A DNA stretch of 64,000 bases from Sphagnum compactum (GCA_965153455.1 OZ234499.1:14008271-14072270), one strand, 5' to 3'; shown: positions 38,335 through 50,640, numbered from the stretch's first letter. Made by a program: numbers and translations. The notes: generated by a model not told the origin, from the sequence alone.

Positions 38335-39110
38335 TCTTCTCTGTGTTTGAGAAGAAGAAAACGACAACAATGTGCCGTCATTTTCTTATATGGTGGTGTT
38401 GCAGAAAAGACGAAGACGACGACAATGTGTCGTCATCTTCTTCTATGGTGGTGTTGCAAAGAAGAAAAAGACGACGAAAATGTGCCATCGTCTTCTTCTG
38501 TGGTGTTGTTACAGCGAAGAAGGCAATAGCAGCAAGTTGTCGTGGCCTTCTTCTCTATGTCTGAGAAGAAGAAAAAAGATGACGACACGTTACCGCGCCT
38601 TCGTCTTCTTCTATGGTCATTTTCTAACGAAAAAGGTGACAATAGCTTATTGTTGTTGCCTTCTTCTCTGTGCTAGAAAAGAAGAAAACGACAACAATGT
38701 GCCGTCATCTTCTTCTGTGGTGTTGTTACAGCGAAGAAGGTGACAACAACAAGCTTTCGTCGCCTTTTTTTCTATGTCTGAGAAGAAGAAAACGATGACG
38801 GCGTGCTGTTGCATCGTTGTCTTCTTTTATGATGGTGTTCCAACAAAGAAGGCAACGACAACTTGTTATCGTTGCCTTCTTCTCTGTGCTAGAAAAGAAA
38901 AAGACAACGATAATGCGTCGTCATCTTCTTCTGTGGTGCTGTTATAGTAAAGAAAGCAACGACAACAAGTTGTCGTCGCCTTCTTCTCTATCTGAAAAGA
39001 AGAAGAAGATGATGGCGCAGCAACGTGCCATTGTCTTCTTCTGTGGTGGTGTTCTAACAAAGAAGGTGACGACAACTTGTTATCATCGCCTTCTTCTCTG
39101 GTGGTGTTAA
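38335..39110 (+). repeat. 107-bp tandem repeat with internal foldbacks, about seven units
   Basis: A GAGAAGAAGAAAACGACGA-type word recurs near 38349, 38455, 38562, 38671, 38778, 38890 and 38992, so the period is about 102-112 and centres on 107. Each unit pairs GAAGAAGGCGACGACAACAA-like and TTGTCGTCGCCTTCTTC-like halves, giving a strong hairpin per unit. The array is richer in GC and in CGA/CGT than the neighbourhood. Frames on both strands are open over parts only because the repeat is built from GAA/TTC codon-like triplets. Confidence 0.88.
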
Positions 39111-41760
39111 GGTTTAATTTGGTGGTTCTTGGGTATTTATAAGGTTTAAGGCACAACAAAGGAAGAGTTTGTTGCAAATGCAATTCAGGTTGAGATGCAA
39201 TGCCGCCATCTATACACTATTCGTCATGTAGCAAGGGCTTCAAATGCAGCAACTTCTTACTGAGCTAAACACGGGATTGTAGATAATGATATGGTTTAAG
39301 GTTTTCACTTTATATAGTTAGCTAGGTTTCTTCAGCCCTTTCGTTTTTTGGACTACCCAATTTTTGAACTTTAGTCTTTTGATATATTATAAAGAACATT
39401 TTTTTTCATTGGGTTCATTAACATTTTTTGATCCACCCATATTTGTACATCTTTTATCAATATAATATTTTCCTCTAGTCACACTTGTTTGATGGGTATA
39501 TGGTTAATTATATATGTCTTTTTTTTCATAATCTTTTTAGTATTTTAGATGTAAGAATCAAAACTTAAATAGGCCCATATGAATAGGTAACATTAATTTG
39601 TCTAGGGTTTACAAAGATCAAAATACTTACATCATTTCTATTATAATTTCCATAAGGCCATTTCAAATATGCAACACCCACATATAGGTTTCGTAAATAG
39701 TTGTTGGTTTGTTTTACATCCATTGCAATACTTGCATATAGGTTTCCACTGTAATATTTATGGGATTCATATGACATAATAATCTAGTATAAGTATCAAC
39801 AAATAATGTCATAATTAAGGAATTACTAAAAACATATTTTAGATAATGTAAATGATTGATTATCATATTTAAAAAAACATTTATTTCTCAATATTAATTA
39901 ACTGATTATTTGGTCGAACCTTAATTATTCAGATATTTAAAATTTAGATTTAAAAATCAAATCAATAATTTGATATTTAATTTATTATCTTAATTAAATT
40001 TTTATGTTGATAAATTATTCAAATCATTATTTTAGATAATTATTCATGATAATTAATTGTCATAAAATTAATTTAGGTATATAAAAAGACATATTTTGGG
40101 TACCCAAACCACTTATTTTGAAGTGATTTTACATGTGGGTATTGCAATTAAGGTTGATTTTTCACCAAAGGTTGTCTAAATCACCTATATATTATTTCAA
40201 AATGAACTTACATGCAAGTATTGCATATAGGCTTTGGTTTTCATTGAAAGGCCATTGTGAGGAATTTTTGCACACCTTCCACATGAAGATATGTACTCAC
40301 AAAAATTCATTTGGGGGTGGAACTACTATGTAGTTGTATTATAATAAGTTAAGGTGGTTGAATGAAATGTAATGAAGTTCACTAAGAATCTAATGCATTG
40401 TGTCCACTTGGAGAATATCAAGACATTTTGGAAGAATCAAAACTCACCATGATGGAATGTGAAAGAACCTTGTGTTGATGTTTAATCAATGTTCACACTT
40501 GATGGTTGACCCCCCTTCGTTCCATTCCTCATAATATTTTCATACAATCTCCTAATCTAACATGCATAGAATTGTTGGAAAGCTAATATTTAAAAGAACA
40601 ATGCTACAAAATCTGATAAGTTTTTATTTTTGAAAGCAAAAGTTGTGCCTCAAAACTAAAAGCTATTTTGACCAGATTTGAGGGAAAAAGACAGTTTCAA
40701 CCCCCTCTATTTCCAGCAAGTGTAGTTCCTTTGCAGCAACCCCAATGATGTTGAAATTTTGAGAGAACATTTGACACCTTCTAAACAAATCTGTTAAAAA
40801 GTTTGAAACAAATCCAATGGTGGATTTAAGAGGAACAATTATTTTAATAAAGAATCTAGAGGCTTGTTCATGGAAATCCTTTCATGAACTCCATTACAAC
40901 TACTTGCTACACACAATTTCCTTCCATGTTTTTTTGTTTGCACACATTTTTTTCCATGAACAACACTTCTTCACACATAACAACTAGTTTTCCTTTCACA
41001 CACTCATTGTCCTGCTCTTCCTAAAGAAAACACACAAGATATAATTCCTCATAACCCAAGCTTCCCATGACCCCTCCTTGAGCTTATTCTCCTTGTCCAA
41101 TGGAAGTTGTGGAAATTCTTCCCTCCAATCAATGGCCTCCTCATCTTTTATGAACCAATGATAATCAAGAATGATTTGTTCTCCAATGGAATTTAGGATG
41201 AGAATTCTTGTGCCCAATGAAACACTAAGAGGTTCCGGCCTCCAATCAAATAGGATGATAATCCTCATGACCAATGGAACTAGAGGATTCATTCTTTTCC
41301 TTATCTTAGACATCTTGATTGGGTTCTTGAACTTGATCATTGTCAACTCCGTCCGTTTGACTTTAACATCCTATTATTTCATCCTAATTATTTCAAGTAA
41401 CTAACTATAAGGAAATTACCGGTAGTAATAAATAAACATCCTTGAGTTCCCATTTGATTAAATCAACTCAATCTTAGTAGTAACATTTCCATGTACCATT
41501 TACTCTTTTAATATTCCCTAGTTATTCCTTACAATGTACATAGTAAATTGGTATTTAAATTTGGAATTACAAAGATTCCCATGTACTTCTAGATCCACCA
41601 TTGATATTAGGGCTTCATGAATCCATTGGAACTAGGATATCCAGGCTTTCACGAAATTCCGTCGTCACTGCCACGCCTTATGCTTACCCTAATTTCTTAA
41701 ATAAAGGCATCAACCCCTTTCAAATGTAAGCACCAAATTGTTTTGGCTACTCATTTGATT
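39111..41760. other. Intergenic; contains members of a GGGTATTGCA dispersed repeat
   Basis: No gene was recognised. Units with TTCAAAATGAACTTACATG and GTATTGCATATAGGC lie at about 40095-40250 (+), with inverted versions at about 39640-39750; the same words recur at 42715-42870 and near 43260. The 116-codon reverse frame at 40996-41346 has no recognisable domain, though the segment has internally repeated CCAATGGAA/CCAATGAAA words. Confidence 0.45.
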
Positions 41761-41761
41761 T

Positions 41762-42230
41762 TTGTTGATGCAAATGAATTTAGTCATGGAGGATGATGTT
41801 GTTACGCCTTCAAATCCTCCAGTTGCGCCAGTAGAAAAAAAAGAGTTTGAAGAAGCACCAATTAACGTGAATGTTTCTCAGTGGTCGCGCGAAGATGATT
41901 CGTCCATAAGAGTGGTGTGCACTCAAGTCGATCGTTCGGCATGGGATCGTCAATTGTCTCCTACCCACATGCCTTAGCGATATATTTAGAATTTATTCTT
42001 GCTCTTGGAGCCGCGCTAGAAAGATTTGAAGAATGTCAATGTGAAGATGACGATGTTCGTCTTCATTGTCGAACTTGGGTTCCCGGTGATGGCCATTATC
42101 ATTGGCTATGAGACCCAATCAACCCCCTTTCCATGGAGCATCGAGCCGAATACTTAGTTCGCTCGATCACATTCTGGATTTTTTGTAGTTATGATCTTTT
42201 GCCTCTAAGTCGTTTACTATGTTGTAATTC
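41762..42230 (+). other. Unidentified coding-like segment
   Basis: Two overlapping open frames are present: one starts near 41786 with MEDDVVTPSNPP, and the other, at 41917-42111, reads LERFEECQCEDDDVRLHC. They are followed after a stop by in-frame text such as MEHRAEYLVRSITFWIF. Codon-like composition and acidic and Cys-rich stretches suggest a decayed coding region with a frameshift. I recognise no family; it could equally be retroelement-derived. Confidence 0.25.
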
Positions 42231-43340
42231 ACTTAAGGCTACTGAGGTGGAAATGTTAGTAATTACATTCGATCTTGATTATATTTAGAAGCCTGAGAGA
42301 AAAAAATATTGAATGAGGATGTATTAGGACTACATCCTAAAAATCTTACAAGTACATCATTAGTGCTTGAAGATTATTCTACAAACTAATTTAACATTGT
42401 CATGGCGAAATGTTAATGTTAATTATGGGCTTGTATTCCCAATATAACAATAAAACCACATCTAATTCTACATCCCTTTTCACCTCTCTATAACATAAAA
42501 AGGATAATGCACTCTAGAAGGTTTACTAGGTCCTACAATTAACTAAGCGCTACATCAATTTAAATAAGAAAGTGCTCTGCATTTGGAAATATCCAAAGGC
42601 TAATTCAACTATTAATAATTACTACTTTGAGGTTTATAAGGATTCAAATCATTATTACTAAGGAAAATTATGAAACTAAAACTTAACAACTTGCTGAATT
42701 ATAATCCATGGCTCACAGCCACCCAAACTACATATTGGTTATTTCGAAATGACCTTACGTGTGGGTATTGCATTTAGTGTTAGGCCTGCACCTCAAGTTA
42801 CCTAAATCACCTATGGGTTATATCGAAACGAACTTGAATATGGGTATTGCATTTAGGGCTAAGTATTCATATAATTTTGTAATACCCACACACGTACTTA
42901 TTTTCACCAACTAAAAATTTGGCCTTAATTTTTTGAATAATTAAAATAATAACAAAACACAACAAAAGGTATGTCTCTTACCATTTGGTGATATTTCCAG
43001 TTAAGTTCTTTCACTTTCACTTTCACTCATCCCCACCACCCCCCCGCCATCTAGTTTTCTACCTACCAACATTTTAGGTAGGTACCTACCAAACCCCACC
43101 TACATGCTACACCTACTTACCCAGTTGGCACTCCAATAGACCCCCCCCCCCCCATGGTTGAAAACGATGAGGACAGAATAAAATGAAAGTATTGCATGGG
43201 ACTTAGTCTTGTTCATTGAAACAAATTAATAAGAAATTAAAGTAATTGTCACCCCCTTGTGTAAGGGTATTGCATATAGACATTAGTTGCAAACATGTTT
43301 TTTTATGTTGTTCAAAAGGTATTGCAAAATCTTTTGAAAA
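42231..43340. other. Intergenic; dispersed repeat and poly-C tract
   Basis: No gene was recognised. 42715-42870 contains two tandem units ending GGGTATTGCATTTAGNGNTA, the family seen at 40.1 kb. A 13-nt poly-C run lies at 43141-43153. The left edge of the receptor-kinase duplicate follows at about 43345. Confidence 0.5.
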
Positions 43341-43655
43341 TCTAGAGTATGTGAAACCCCCCCTTTCATATTTAACTGGCCAGAAATTGGATACATGGCT
43401 TGCAAAACAATGTCATGTGTTGAGTTTTCCCACATGTGTAACAGGTTCACATTTGAGCTGCCAACACAGGCCACATTAGTATGTACATGCATGTAAGGCT
43501 ATTCCACAAGGAGACAAGTGTCCATACAAAGTACCATTGATGTCGATTGAAAACTACCTAACCAGTAGAGCTCCCTCCTTCAAGGAGATGGGGTAGGTGT
43601 GTGTGGTGGCTCTACCAGCCAATACTTTCTCTCTCCTACCCTTTCTTAAGACTGA

Positions 43656-44437
43656 CTAGTAGGTAACCCGTGGCTACGCCACTCCAGCCACGTTTGCCAC
43701 GTATCGAAGGCCTAAGGCGCCCCTGCCGGTCCTGTGCGCGCTGCCTAGGCCGGTTTGGCCCGCCCATCGTGCCCTATGCACCCCCGTCTGGCCCGCTAAG
43801 CGCATCGTTTGGCCCCAAACTGCATCACGCATCCACACTGGATGTATAAAAGGCCGTGGCACCTCGCCCGGCCCCCCGCAACGGCTGCCCTGGCCGCAAT
43901 CCGCGAATGTCTGTGACGAACACATAGACAGACAGACAGATGGCGGCTCTCGTCGTTCTCCCTGCCATGGCCTCCTCCTCTTCCTTTCTTCCCTTCTTTT
44001 TTCACGTCCCAAATCAAGGTCCTGATATTTTCGAGACCTGAAATCCCCTACTTCATAGTCTCCATGTCCCTAACACAGATCCTTCATTTCTTGAGACCTG
44101 GATTTTGTCATCTGTTGCCATTGCTTTTTCTTCTAGTTCCGAACCCCAGGTCTCGATATTTTCGAGACTTGAAATCTCCTCGTCATGTGACGATAGATTG
44201 GCCTCCATGTCCCTAACACAGACAGACCCCTCATTTCTTGAGACCTGGAATCACCTCCTCTGCTGCCATTGCAAATTTTCAGGTTCCGATACCTTCGAGA
44301 CCAAATCTAGGTCTCCTCATCATCTGACAATACCTCCTGTCTCCATGTCCCTAAACAGACAGACCCCTCATTTCTTGAGACCTGAAACGAACACACAGAC
44401 AGACAGACACACACCACGTTTGCTTTAATATATTAGA
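43656..44437 (-). mobile_element. Non-autonomous Helitron (782 bp)
   Basis: On the minus strand the element starts TCTAATATATTAAA and ends GGGTTACCTACTAG. A GTGGC/GCCAC hairpin with a 3-nt loop (43670-43682) sits 10 nt before the terminal CTAG. It is inserted between host A (44438 side) and T (43655) with no target duplication. The paralogous intron at about 5965-5990 preserves the uninterrupted sequence. These are the defining Helitron features (5' TC, 3' hairpin plus CTRR, A^T target). The interior is GC-rich relative to the region, has no Rep/helicase coding, and carries repeats of about 140 bp. It sits 22 bp from the exon-2 acceptor. Confidence 0.92.
43922..44415 (-). repeat. Internal repeats of the Helitron
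   Basis: TCCATGTCCCTAA starts at 44061, 44204 and 44342, so an imperfect unit of about 140 bp is present three times, each with TTTCTTGAGACCTG. The block is bounded by matching ACGAACACA(T/C)AGACAGACAGA segments near 43917 and 44388, with short CAGA microsatellites. Confidence 0.8.
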
Positions 44438-44553
44438 TTTTCTCCTGACCACGTTGCAGATTTGGAGTATTTGGCAAAGCTGCCCAATATTGAGGACATA
44501 TGGATGCAGCATAACTGGTTTTCAGGGACAATACCAGCTGGAATCAAAGAAGC

Positions 44554-44709
44554 CTCAACCTTGAGTACCTTCTTTCTCAACTTGCAAAGTAATGGATCCA
44601 GCAGTTTTGGAGGACTCATACCCACAGAAGGCTCAACCTTGAGTACCTTGCTTCTCAACTCCCAAAATAATGGATCTAGTAGTTTTGGAGGACTCATACC
44701 CAAAGAGCT
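44554..44709 (+). repeat. 78-bp in-frame tandem duplication inside the pseudogene LRR
   Basis: CTCAACCTTGAGTACCTT begins at 44554 and again at 44632. The unit encodes 26 residues including NGSSSFGGLIP, equal to one LRR of the paralogue, where it occurs once. The two units have diverged by several bases, so the duplication is not recent. Confidence 0.9.
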
Positions 44710-47287
44710 TGGGTTGCTACCAAATTTAACAGTCTTGGATATCTGTGACAACAATTTCATTGGGAATATTCCACCAGAGCTTGGGAACATATCAACATTG
44801 AAACTGCTTCTGATTTTTTCCAATAAGTTAACAGGTCCCATTCCACTAGAGCTTGGAAATCTCACAAGTTTGACATATTTTCATCTTTACCAAAATGAGC
44901 TCACTGGACATCTTCCAGAATAATTAGGCAACCTGCACAATCTTGTTGAGATACTTGCACACAGCAACAATATGATCGGGACCATTCCAGCATCACTGGG
45001 GGCGTTAATGGGTCTCACCACTTTTGATGTCCATAACAACTCCATGTCAGGAACCATCCCTACACAATTGTTTAACTGTGTTAGTCTGATGACCTTGGAT
45101 TTGTCTAGCAATGAGTTTACCGGAGAAATCCCACCTCAGATCGGCCAATTGACTAACTTGACATTTCTTGCCTTGTATACGAATCAATTTTGGGGACCAA
45201 TTCCTGAGCAACTTGAGGATCTCACTTTTCTTCAATACCTTTTTATGGGCATCAATAAGTTTTCAGGTTCCATACCCATGGGTTTGGCAAATCTTCCTAA
45301 TCTTTTAGGAATTTCATTATCTCACAACCAATTGTCAGGCCCACTTCCCAACAAGCTAGGGGTGTTGAGCAATCTCACTTCCTTAGCTGTAACACACAAT
45401 TCATTCAATGGCACTCTTCCAACAGGATTATGTCAAAATGGCAATTTGGTGCTTCTTGACATTGAATATAACAAGTTTGAAGGTGTGATTCCAGTGGAGC
45501 TGACAAACTGCACATCTCTAGTTCGTGTAAGGGCTGCATCCAATTATGTGACAGCCATCCCTGATTACTTTGGGAGGAATTCAAGCCTTGAATTTTTGGA
45601 GGTTTCCTCAAATGATTTACATGGTGCACTACCTGTGGGGCTTGGCCTTGGAAGTCCACTTAGCACATTGAAATTGGACAACAATGGATTCTCTGGCAAT
45701 TTATCCATCGAGTTGGTGTTTTCTAGCCTCCCTAATCTTCAGATTTTGAACTTATCATCCAACAGTTTCGTGGGCCCTATTCCACCATCCTTGATTAATT
45801 GCACAAAGCTCTTCCAATTGGATTTGAGCCATAATTTCCTCAATGGCTCCTTACCTCATGCTTTTCCAAGTAGTTTGGAAGAGCTTTACTTGCAAGGAAA
45901 TGAACTATCAGAGCAAGATCTAAATATGTATACCAATCTCCCCAAATTGTATTTTCTCAACATGGCTCAAAATGATTTGAAGGGTGTCATTCCTTCAGAG
46001 ATTGGGTTACTAGATGCTTTAGAAACCCTAAACTTGAGTTGCAACCAGTTTTCTGGGACAATTCCAATTGAACTTGGGAAATTACAGCTTCTTCAAATTT
46101 TTGATCTTTCACATAATCAACTCTTGGGAACCATTCCTCCAACCCTAGGTACTCAACTTATATCCCTTCAATCAGTAAATGTTTCATACAATGATCTCAA
46201 TGGTTCTTTGCCATCATCTTGGATTGGGTTCCTAAAAGCCAATTATAACTCTTTTGTTGGAAACCCTGCACTTTGTTTAGTTTACTCGATTGATAACAAA
46301 TGTATGACCAAGGTTTTAGATGGGAGCAAAAACATTCTATCTGTTCATATAATAGTGGCCATAGTTGTTAGTTGTGTTGTTTGCATACTAGGTTTTATAG
46401 TCATTTTTGCATGTCTCTATTGGCGTGCAAAATCTAAAAACACACCGATTGCACCTATGAAGGTTGAGATTGTGACTTTTTTGGGTAGGGAAATATCTGT
46501 CACTAAAATCATGGAAGCAACCCAAAACCTGAGTGATGATTACATCATTGGTACAGGAGGTCATGCTACTGTTTACAAGGCAGAACTAGACGGAACTATA
46601 GTTGCAGTGAAGAAAATTCACTTGCTAGAAAAGGATATACAAATCCATAAAAGTTTTTTGAGGGAGATAAACTCAATAGGGAATGTTAAACATTGAAATC
46701 TAGCTAAGCTTTTAGGGTTTTGCAAGTGGGGGGAAACTGGACTTCTCTTATATGATTACATTCCAAATGGAGACTTATTTCAAGCCCTATATAATGAAGA
46801 TAGAGGGAGATTTCTTGATTGGGACACTAGGCTAAAAATTGCGGAAGGTATAGCACATGGGTTAGCATATCTTCATCATGATTGTGTTCCTCCAATCATC
46901 CATCGAGATATCAAGCCTAGTAATGTGCTTTTGGATGCCAACTTTGAAGCCCACATTGCTGATTTTGGGATTGCAAAAGTGATGGCAATCAAGCCAAAAG
47001 AAGATTATGCAAATTCAACATCAATAGTTGAGGGGACATATGGCTACATTGCCCCTGGTAAGAATCTAGATGTGCCAATTTTTTCATTTTGATGCATACA
47101 TGGTTCAAAACAAATGTTGCTAAGGTTATGAATATAAATGCTTGTGAACTGACATATGGAGTTGAAAATACTAACATTTTCTCTTTTTCTATAGCGATGC
47201 CATGTCTTTGAGCTTACAACAGAACACATAAAAACTATGTTATAGAATGGGCCAAAGAAATGTAAAATTTACGTTTATTGTACTTTA

Positions 47288-47612
47288 GAATAATGTGGTA
47301 GATTCTAATTATTCCATGTTGTTGGGGAGACCATGGTTGAGGAATGCTAAAGTGACACATGATTGGGGGAATAACATCGTTACCATACAAGGGAATGGGA
47401 CAATCAAAACAATTATAGTCACCAGACATTTGGGAGGTGAAGTAAGAAGACCAAAAATGTTATTGTGTTATCATTATCAGAATGGTATCACAGATGAAGA
47501 AGAAGATATCATCTTTCCTACAGAACTAGAGTTGTTCTCAATAGGAACAATTAGTTTATGTGAGACAATTCAATCTATGAAAATCATAAATGTGGAGATG
47601 GTACAAATGTGA
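47288..47612 (+). pseudogene. Ty3 protease C-terminal remnant
   Basis: The frame contains SNYSMLLGRPWLRNAKV followed by HDWGNNIVTI, the conserved C-terminal stretch of Ty3 retropepsins. The catalytic DTG/DSG part is missing because the element begins here. After the stop at 47612 only fragments lead to the reverse transcriptase. Confidence 0.8.
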
Positions 47613-47914
47613 AAACTAGTATTTCAGAACAGGAATTTGGAGTATAGAGCACAAAATAAAAGATAGTTAGCAACATATATGAGCCAGAAGTAGTTATGGA
47701 GGATAAAGTGTATTCGGAGACATATTATAGTCATCAACCAGGGAGTGTTGCAATGGATGAAACTCCAACAAAAATCAAAGCATAGGAATTGTAGATAGCT
47801 AGATGGACGTTAACCAAAGATCAATAATTAATGAAGCTAAATCTGGGAATTAATGCAGAATCACAGTTGGTGAAGATTAATGCACAGCTAAATATAGGCA
47901 AGGTGTTGGAATTG

Positions 47915-48712
47915 GAGTAGCTGTTGAAGGAGTTCAAAGATGTTTTTGCATGGACATACAAAAACTTGAAAGGGATTCCACTAGAACTAGCACAACATAG
48001 AATTGAGTTGGACACTACTATACCACTGGCACATCATGCCATGTATAGATTAAATCCAAACTATGCTACAACAATCAAACAAGATATAGATAAGTTGTTG
48101 GTAGCTGGATTTATTCAATTTGTAAAGGAGGCTATATGATTGTCACCCATAGTAATAGTACCCCAAAAAAATGGCAAATTGAGAATCTGTATAAATTTCA
48201 GAAAACTAAATGTAGCCACAAAAAAAGATCCATACCCATTACCTTTCATAGATGAAGTGCTAAACACAATAGCAGGGTATGAGGCATATTCTTTCTTAGA
48301 TGGATATTCAAGATATCATCAAATCTCCATAGCTCCAAAGGAGAGATACAATATTGCATTTGTTACAGATTAGGGGGTTCTTATATGGAAGGTGATGTCG
48401 TTTGTAATTAAAAATGGACCTCCAACATATCAGAGAGTTGTTACCAAAACATTCAGAGAATATTTGGATAATTTTATGAAGATATCTTTGGATGATTTTA
48501 GAGTGTATAGTGACATGGAAAATCATCTGCAGAAGCTCAGACTATGTTTTCAAAAGTGCAGAAAATATGGCATTAGTCTAAATTTAAACAAATGTGCATT
48601 TATGGTATTTTTAGGGATGATATTGGGTTTTATTATTTATAAAGAAGGGAAATTACCAAATCCAAAGAAAATACAAGCAATAGTAAACATGCCACCACCT
48701 AAGAATCCGTAA
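47915..48712 (+). pseudogene. Ty3 reverse transcriptase remnant
   Basis: Successive in-frame blocks separated by stops show a complete RT core: FKDVFAWTYKNLKGIP, then SPIVIVPQKNGKLRICINFR, DPYPLPFIDEVLN, SFLDGYSRYHQI and the catalytic LDDF (in KISLDDFRVYSD). Stop codons at about 48137-48139 and 48371-48373 show it is inactive. Confidence 0.88.
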
Positions 48713-48899
48713 TAAATTCAAGTATTCAATGGGATGGCATAATTTTACAGATGTTTTATCAAAAACTTTGTTACTATTATGACACTTGTCACTAAGCTAA
48801 CAAAAAAGACAAAGACTTTTTTTTGGACAAAGGAATGTTAGAAGGCTTGGGAATTGATCAAACAAAAGTATATTGAAACACCGTTATTGATATCACCAG

Positions 48900-49384
48900 A
48901 CTGGTAAGTGGAATTTCATGTTCATATAGATACATCTTTGTTAGCTGTGGGGGTTATGCTGTATCAGAATGTAACAAGGAAGACTGATTAACCAATAATG
49001 TATGCTTCTAGGCTTCTAAACATAGTAAAACAAAATTACAACACAACAGAAAGAGAGGCTTTAACAATGGTTTTTGTTGTGCACAAGTTCAAACATTATT
49101 TGTTGGGCAATAAGTTTATCTTTTACGTAAATCATATGGCATTGGTCTATTTGGTCACCAAACCACAGGTTTTAGGGAGATTAGCTAGATGGTTGTTATT
49201 GTTCCTAGAATATGATTTCACAATAGTGTATAGGCTAAGCATAACTCATGTAGTTGTAGTTGCATTGTCAAAACTACCAGATATTACAGAACCCATAGGT
49301 GTGCCTGATCAAACCATAGATGCAAGTCTATTTTACACAGAACCTAAATGGCTGAATGATGTAAAAGAAAATTTGAGAACATGA
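48900..49384 (+). pseudogene. Ty3 RNase H remnant
   Basis: The sequence reads FHVHIDTSLLAVGVMLYQ, then after a stop IMYASRLLNIVKQNYNTTER and EALTMVFVVHKFKHYLLG, a standard RNase H domain adjoining RT. It ends at a stop at 49384 before the integrase zinc-binding region. Confidence 0.85.
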
Positions 49385-49519
49385 CAGATTAAGGGCACAT
49401 TATCGGTACAACAGAAGTAAATATTGGTCCGAAAAGCAGAGCCTTTCACACTGAAGACTGGTGAATTGTACAAAATGGGCTAAGACAATAGACTGGGACA
49501 ATGTTTAACAACTACAAAT

Positions 49520-50640
49520 GCATAGACGGTGACGAGAGAATTGCATGAAGGACCAGCAAGAAGACATTTTGCAACTGGAATAACATAAAGGAAGATATTG
49601 GATGTTGGATATTGGTGGCCAACTATGTATAGAATTGTGCATGATTATTGCAGATCTTGTGATGCATGTCAAATAATAAGAGGATTGGCAACTCAAAGTC
49701 TTGGAGAGCTAGTCACAAATCTTCCAGAAGAACCATTCATGAAATTGGGACTTGATTTTGTGGGGCCAATTAAGCCAGCATGAAGATATACAGGGAACAA
49801 ATATATTTTTGTTGCCATAGATTATGCTACCAAGTGGGTGGAAGTAAAAACATTGAGAACTAATACTGTAACAGTCACAACAAAATTCTATATGAATGCA
49901 TATTAACCAAGTTTGGATGTCCTTTGACTATAGTCACAAGTCAAGGAGTTTATTTCATTAATGATGCCATCAAGTAATTGACAGATCATTTTCTGTTGAA
50001 AAATGTGGGTTCTACAACTTATTATCCTCAAGGGAATGGTTAGGCTGAGTCTATTAACAAGGTACTTGGGACATTATTGACCAAGTTAGATAGTGAGAAT
50101 AAAACAGATTGGGATGAACATCTATTTATAGTGTTATTTTCATACAAAATTGTATACAAAGTAACAACAAGGTATACACCATATCACTTAGTGTATGGAT
50201 TACATCCATTGATGCCCATAGAGTACATAGTGCCAATTGCTATTGGAATGAGAAAGACAGTACTTTAATGAGAGTTTTAACTAACAGAATTATAGAACTG
50301 GAGAAGTTGCAGGAAGGTAGAATGTAGGTTGCAGAAACTACATGAATTCAGCAGTGGAATAGAACATTATGGAGTCAACAAAAGAATCCAAAAAAAAATT
50401 CAATTTTGGTGATTTTGTTATGTGGTTCCCAAAGGGCATAAGTCACACCTAGGGAAGTTTACTAGGAAATGGTTTGGACCGTACATAGTACAATATGTGT
50501 TACCAACTAATATTGTGTTATTGGTAACCATTGAGAAGTTTGAAACTAACCTTCTGTTGGTCAATGTGAATAAATTCAAACCCTATTCACACAATCATCA
50601 GATTTGTTGGTACAGTCAACAGATGTATTGCCACAATTAG
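49520..50640 (+). pseudogene. Ty3 integrase remnant
   Basis: An HHCC zinc-binding region is visible (LHEGPARRHF, then CRSCDAC at about 49660), followed by GLDFVGPIKP carrying the first catalytic Asp. The position of the second catalytic Asp reads TSQG instead of TDxG, and stops break the core. A C-terminal tail with GKFTRKWFGPYIVQYVLP (50440-50500) ends at 50640. No chromodomain was identified. Confidence 0.85.

Larger units (their letters stand above)
43345..47268 (+). pseudogene. Inverted partial duplicate of the LRR receptor kinase
   Basis: Homology to the minus-strand gene covers the last 330 bp or so of intron 1, all of exon 2 (44460-47057) and about 200 bp of intron 2, then stops. There is no exon 1 (signal peptide, LRR cap, LRRs 1-6) and no exon 3 (kinase C-lobe). 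The exon keeps splice signals (TTGCAG before, GTAAG after). Its length exceeds the paralogue by 75 nt, fully explained by a 78-bp tandem duplication and a one-codon loss, so there is no frameshift. Two nonsense codons break it: TAA at 44921 (GAA in the paralogue) and TGA at 46694 (CGA). HRDIKPSN and DFG remain readable beyond the second stop. Retained introns show a DNA-level duplication, not retroposition. A Helitron lies in the intron. Confidence 0.93.

Noticed and set aside
38003-39183. Several open frames of 70-124 codons on both strands
   Set aside because: They run through the GAA/TTC-rich tandem repeat and the pyrimidine block, and the translations are low complexity in every frame.
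43674-44012. 112-codon reverse frame in the Helitron
   Set aside because: The translation is biased in Arg and Gly by the GC-rich interior, with no recognised domain and no Rep or helicase motifs.
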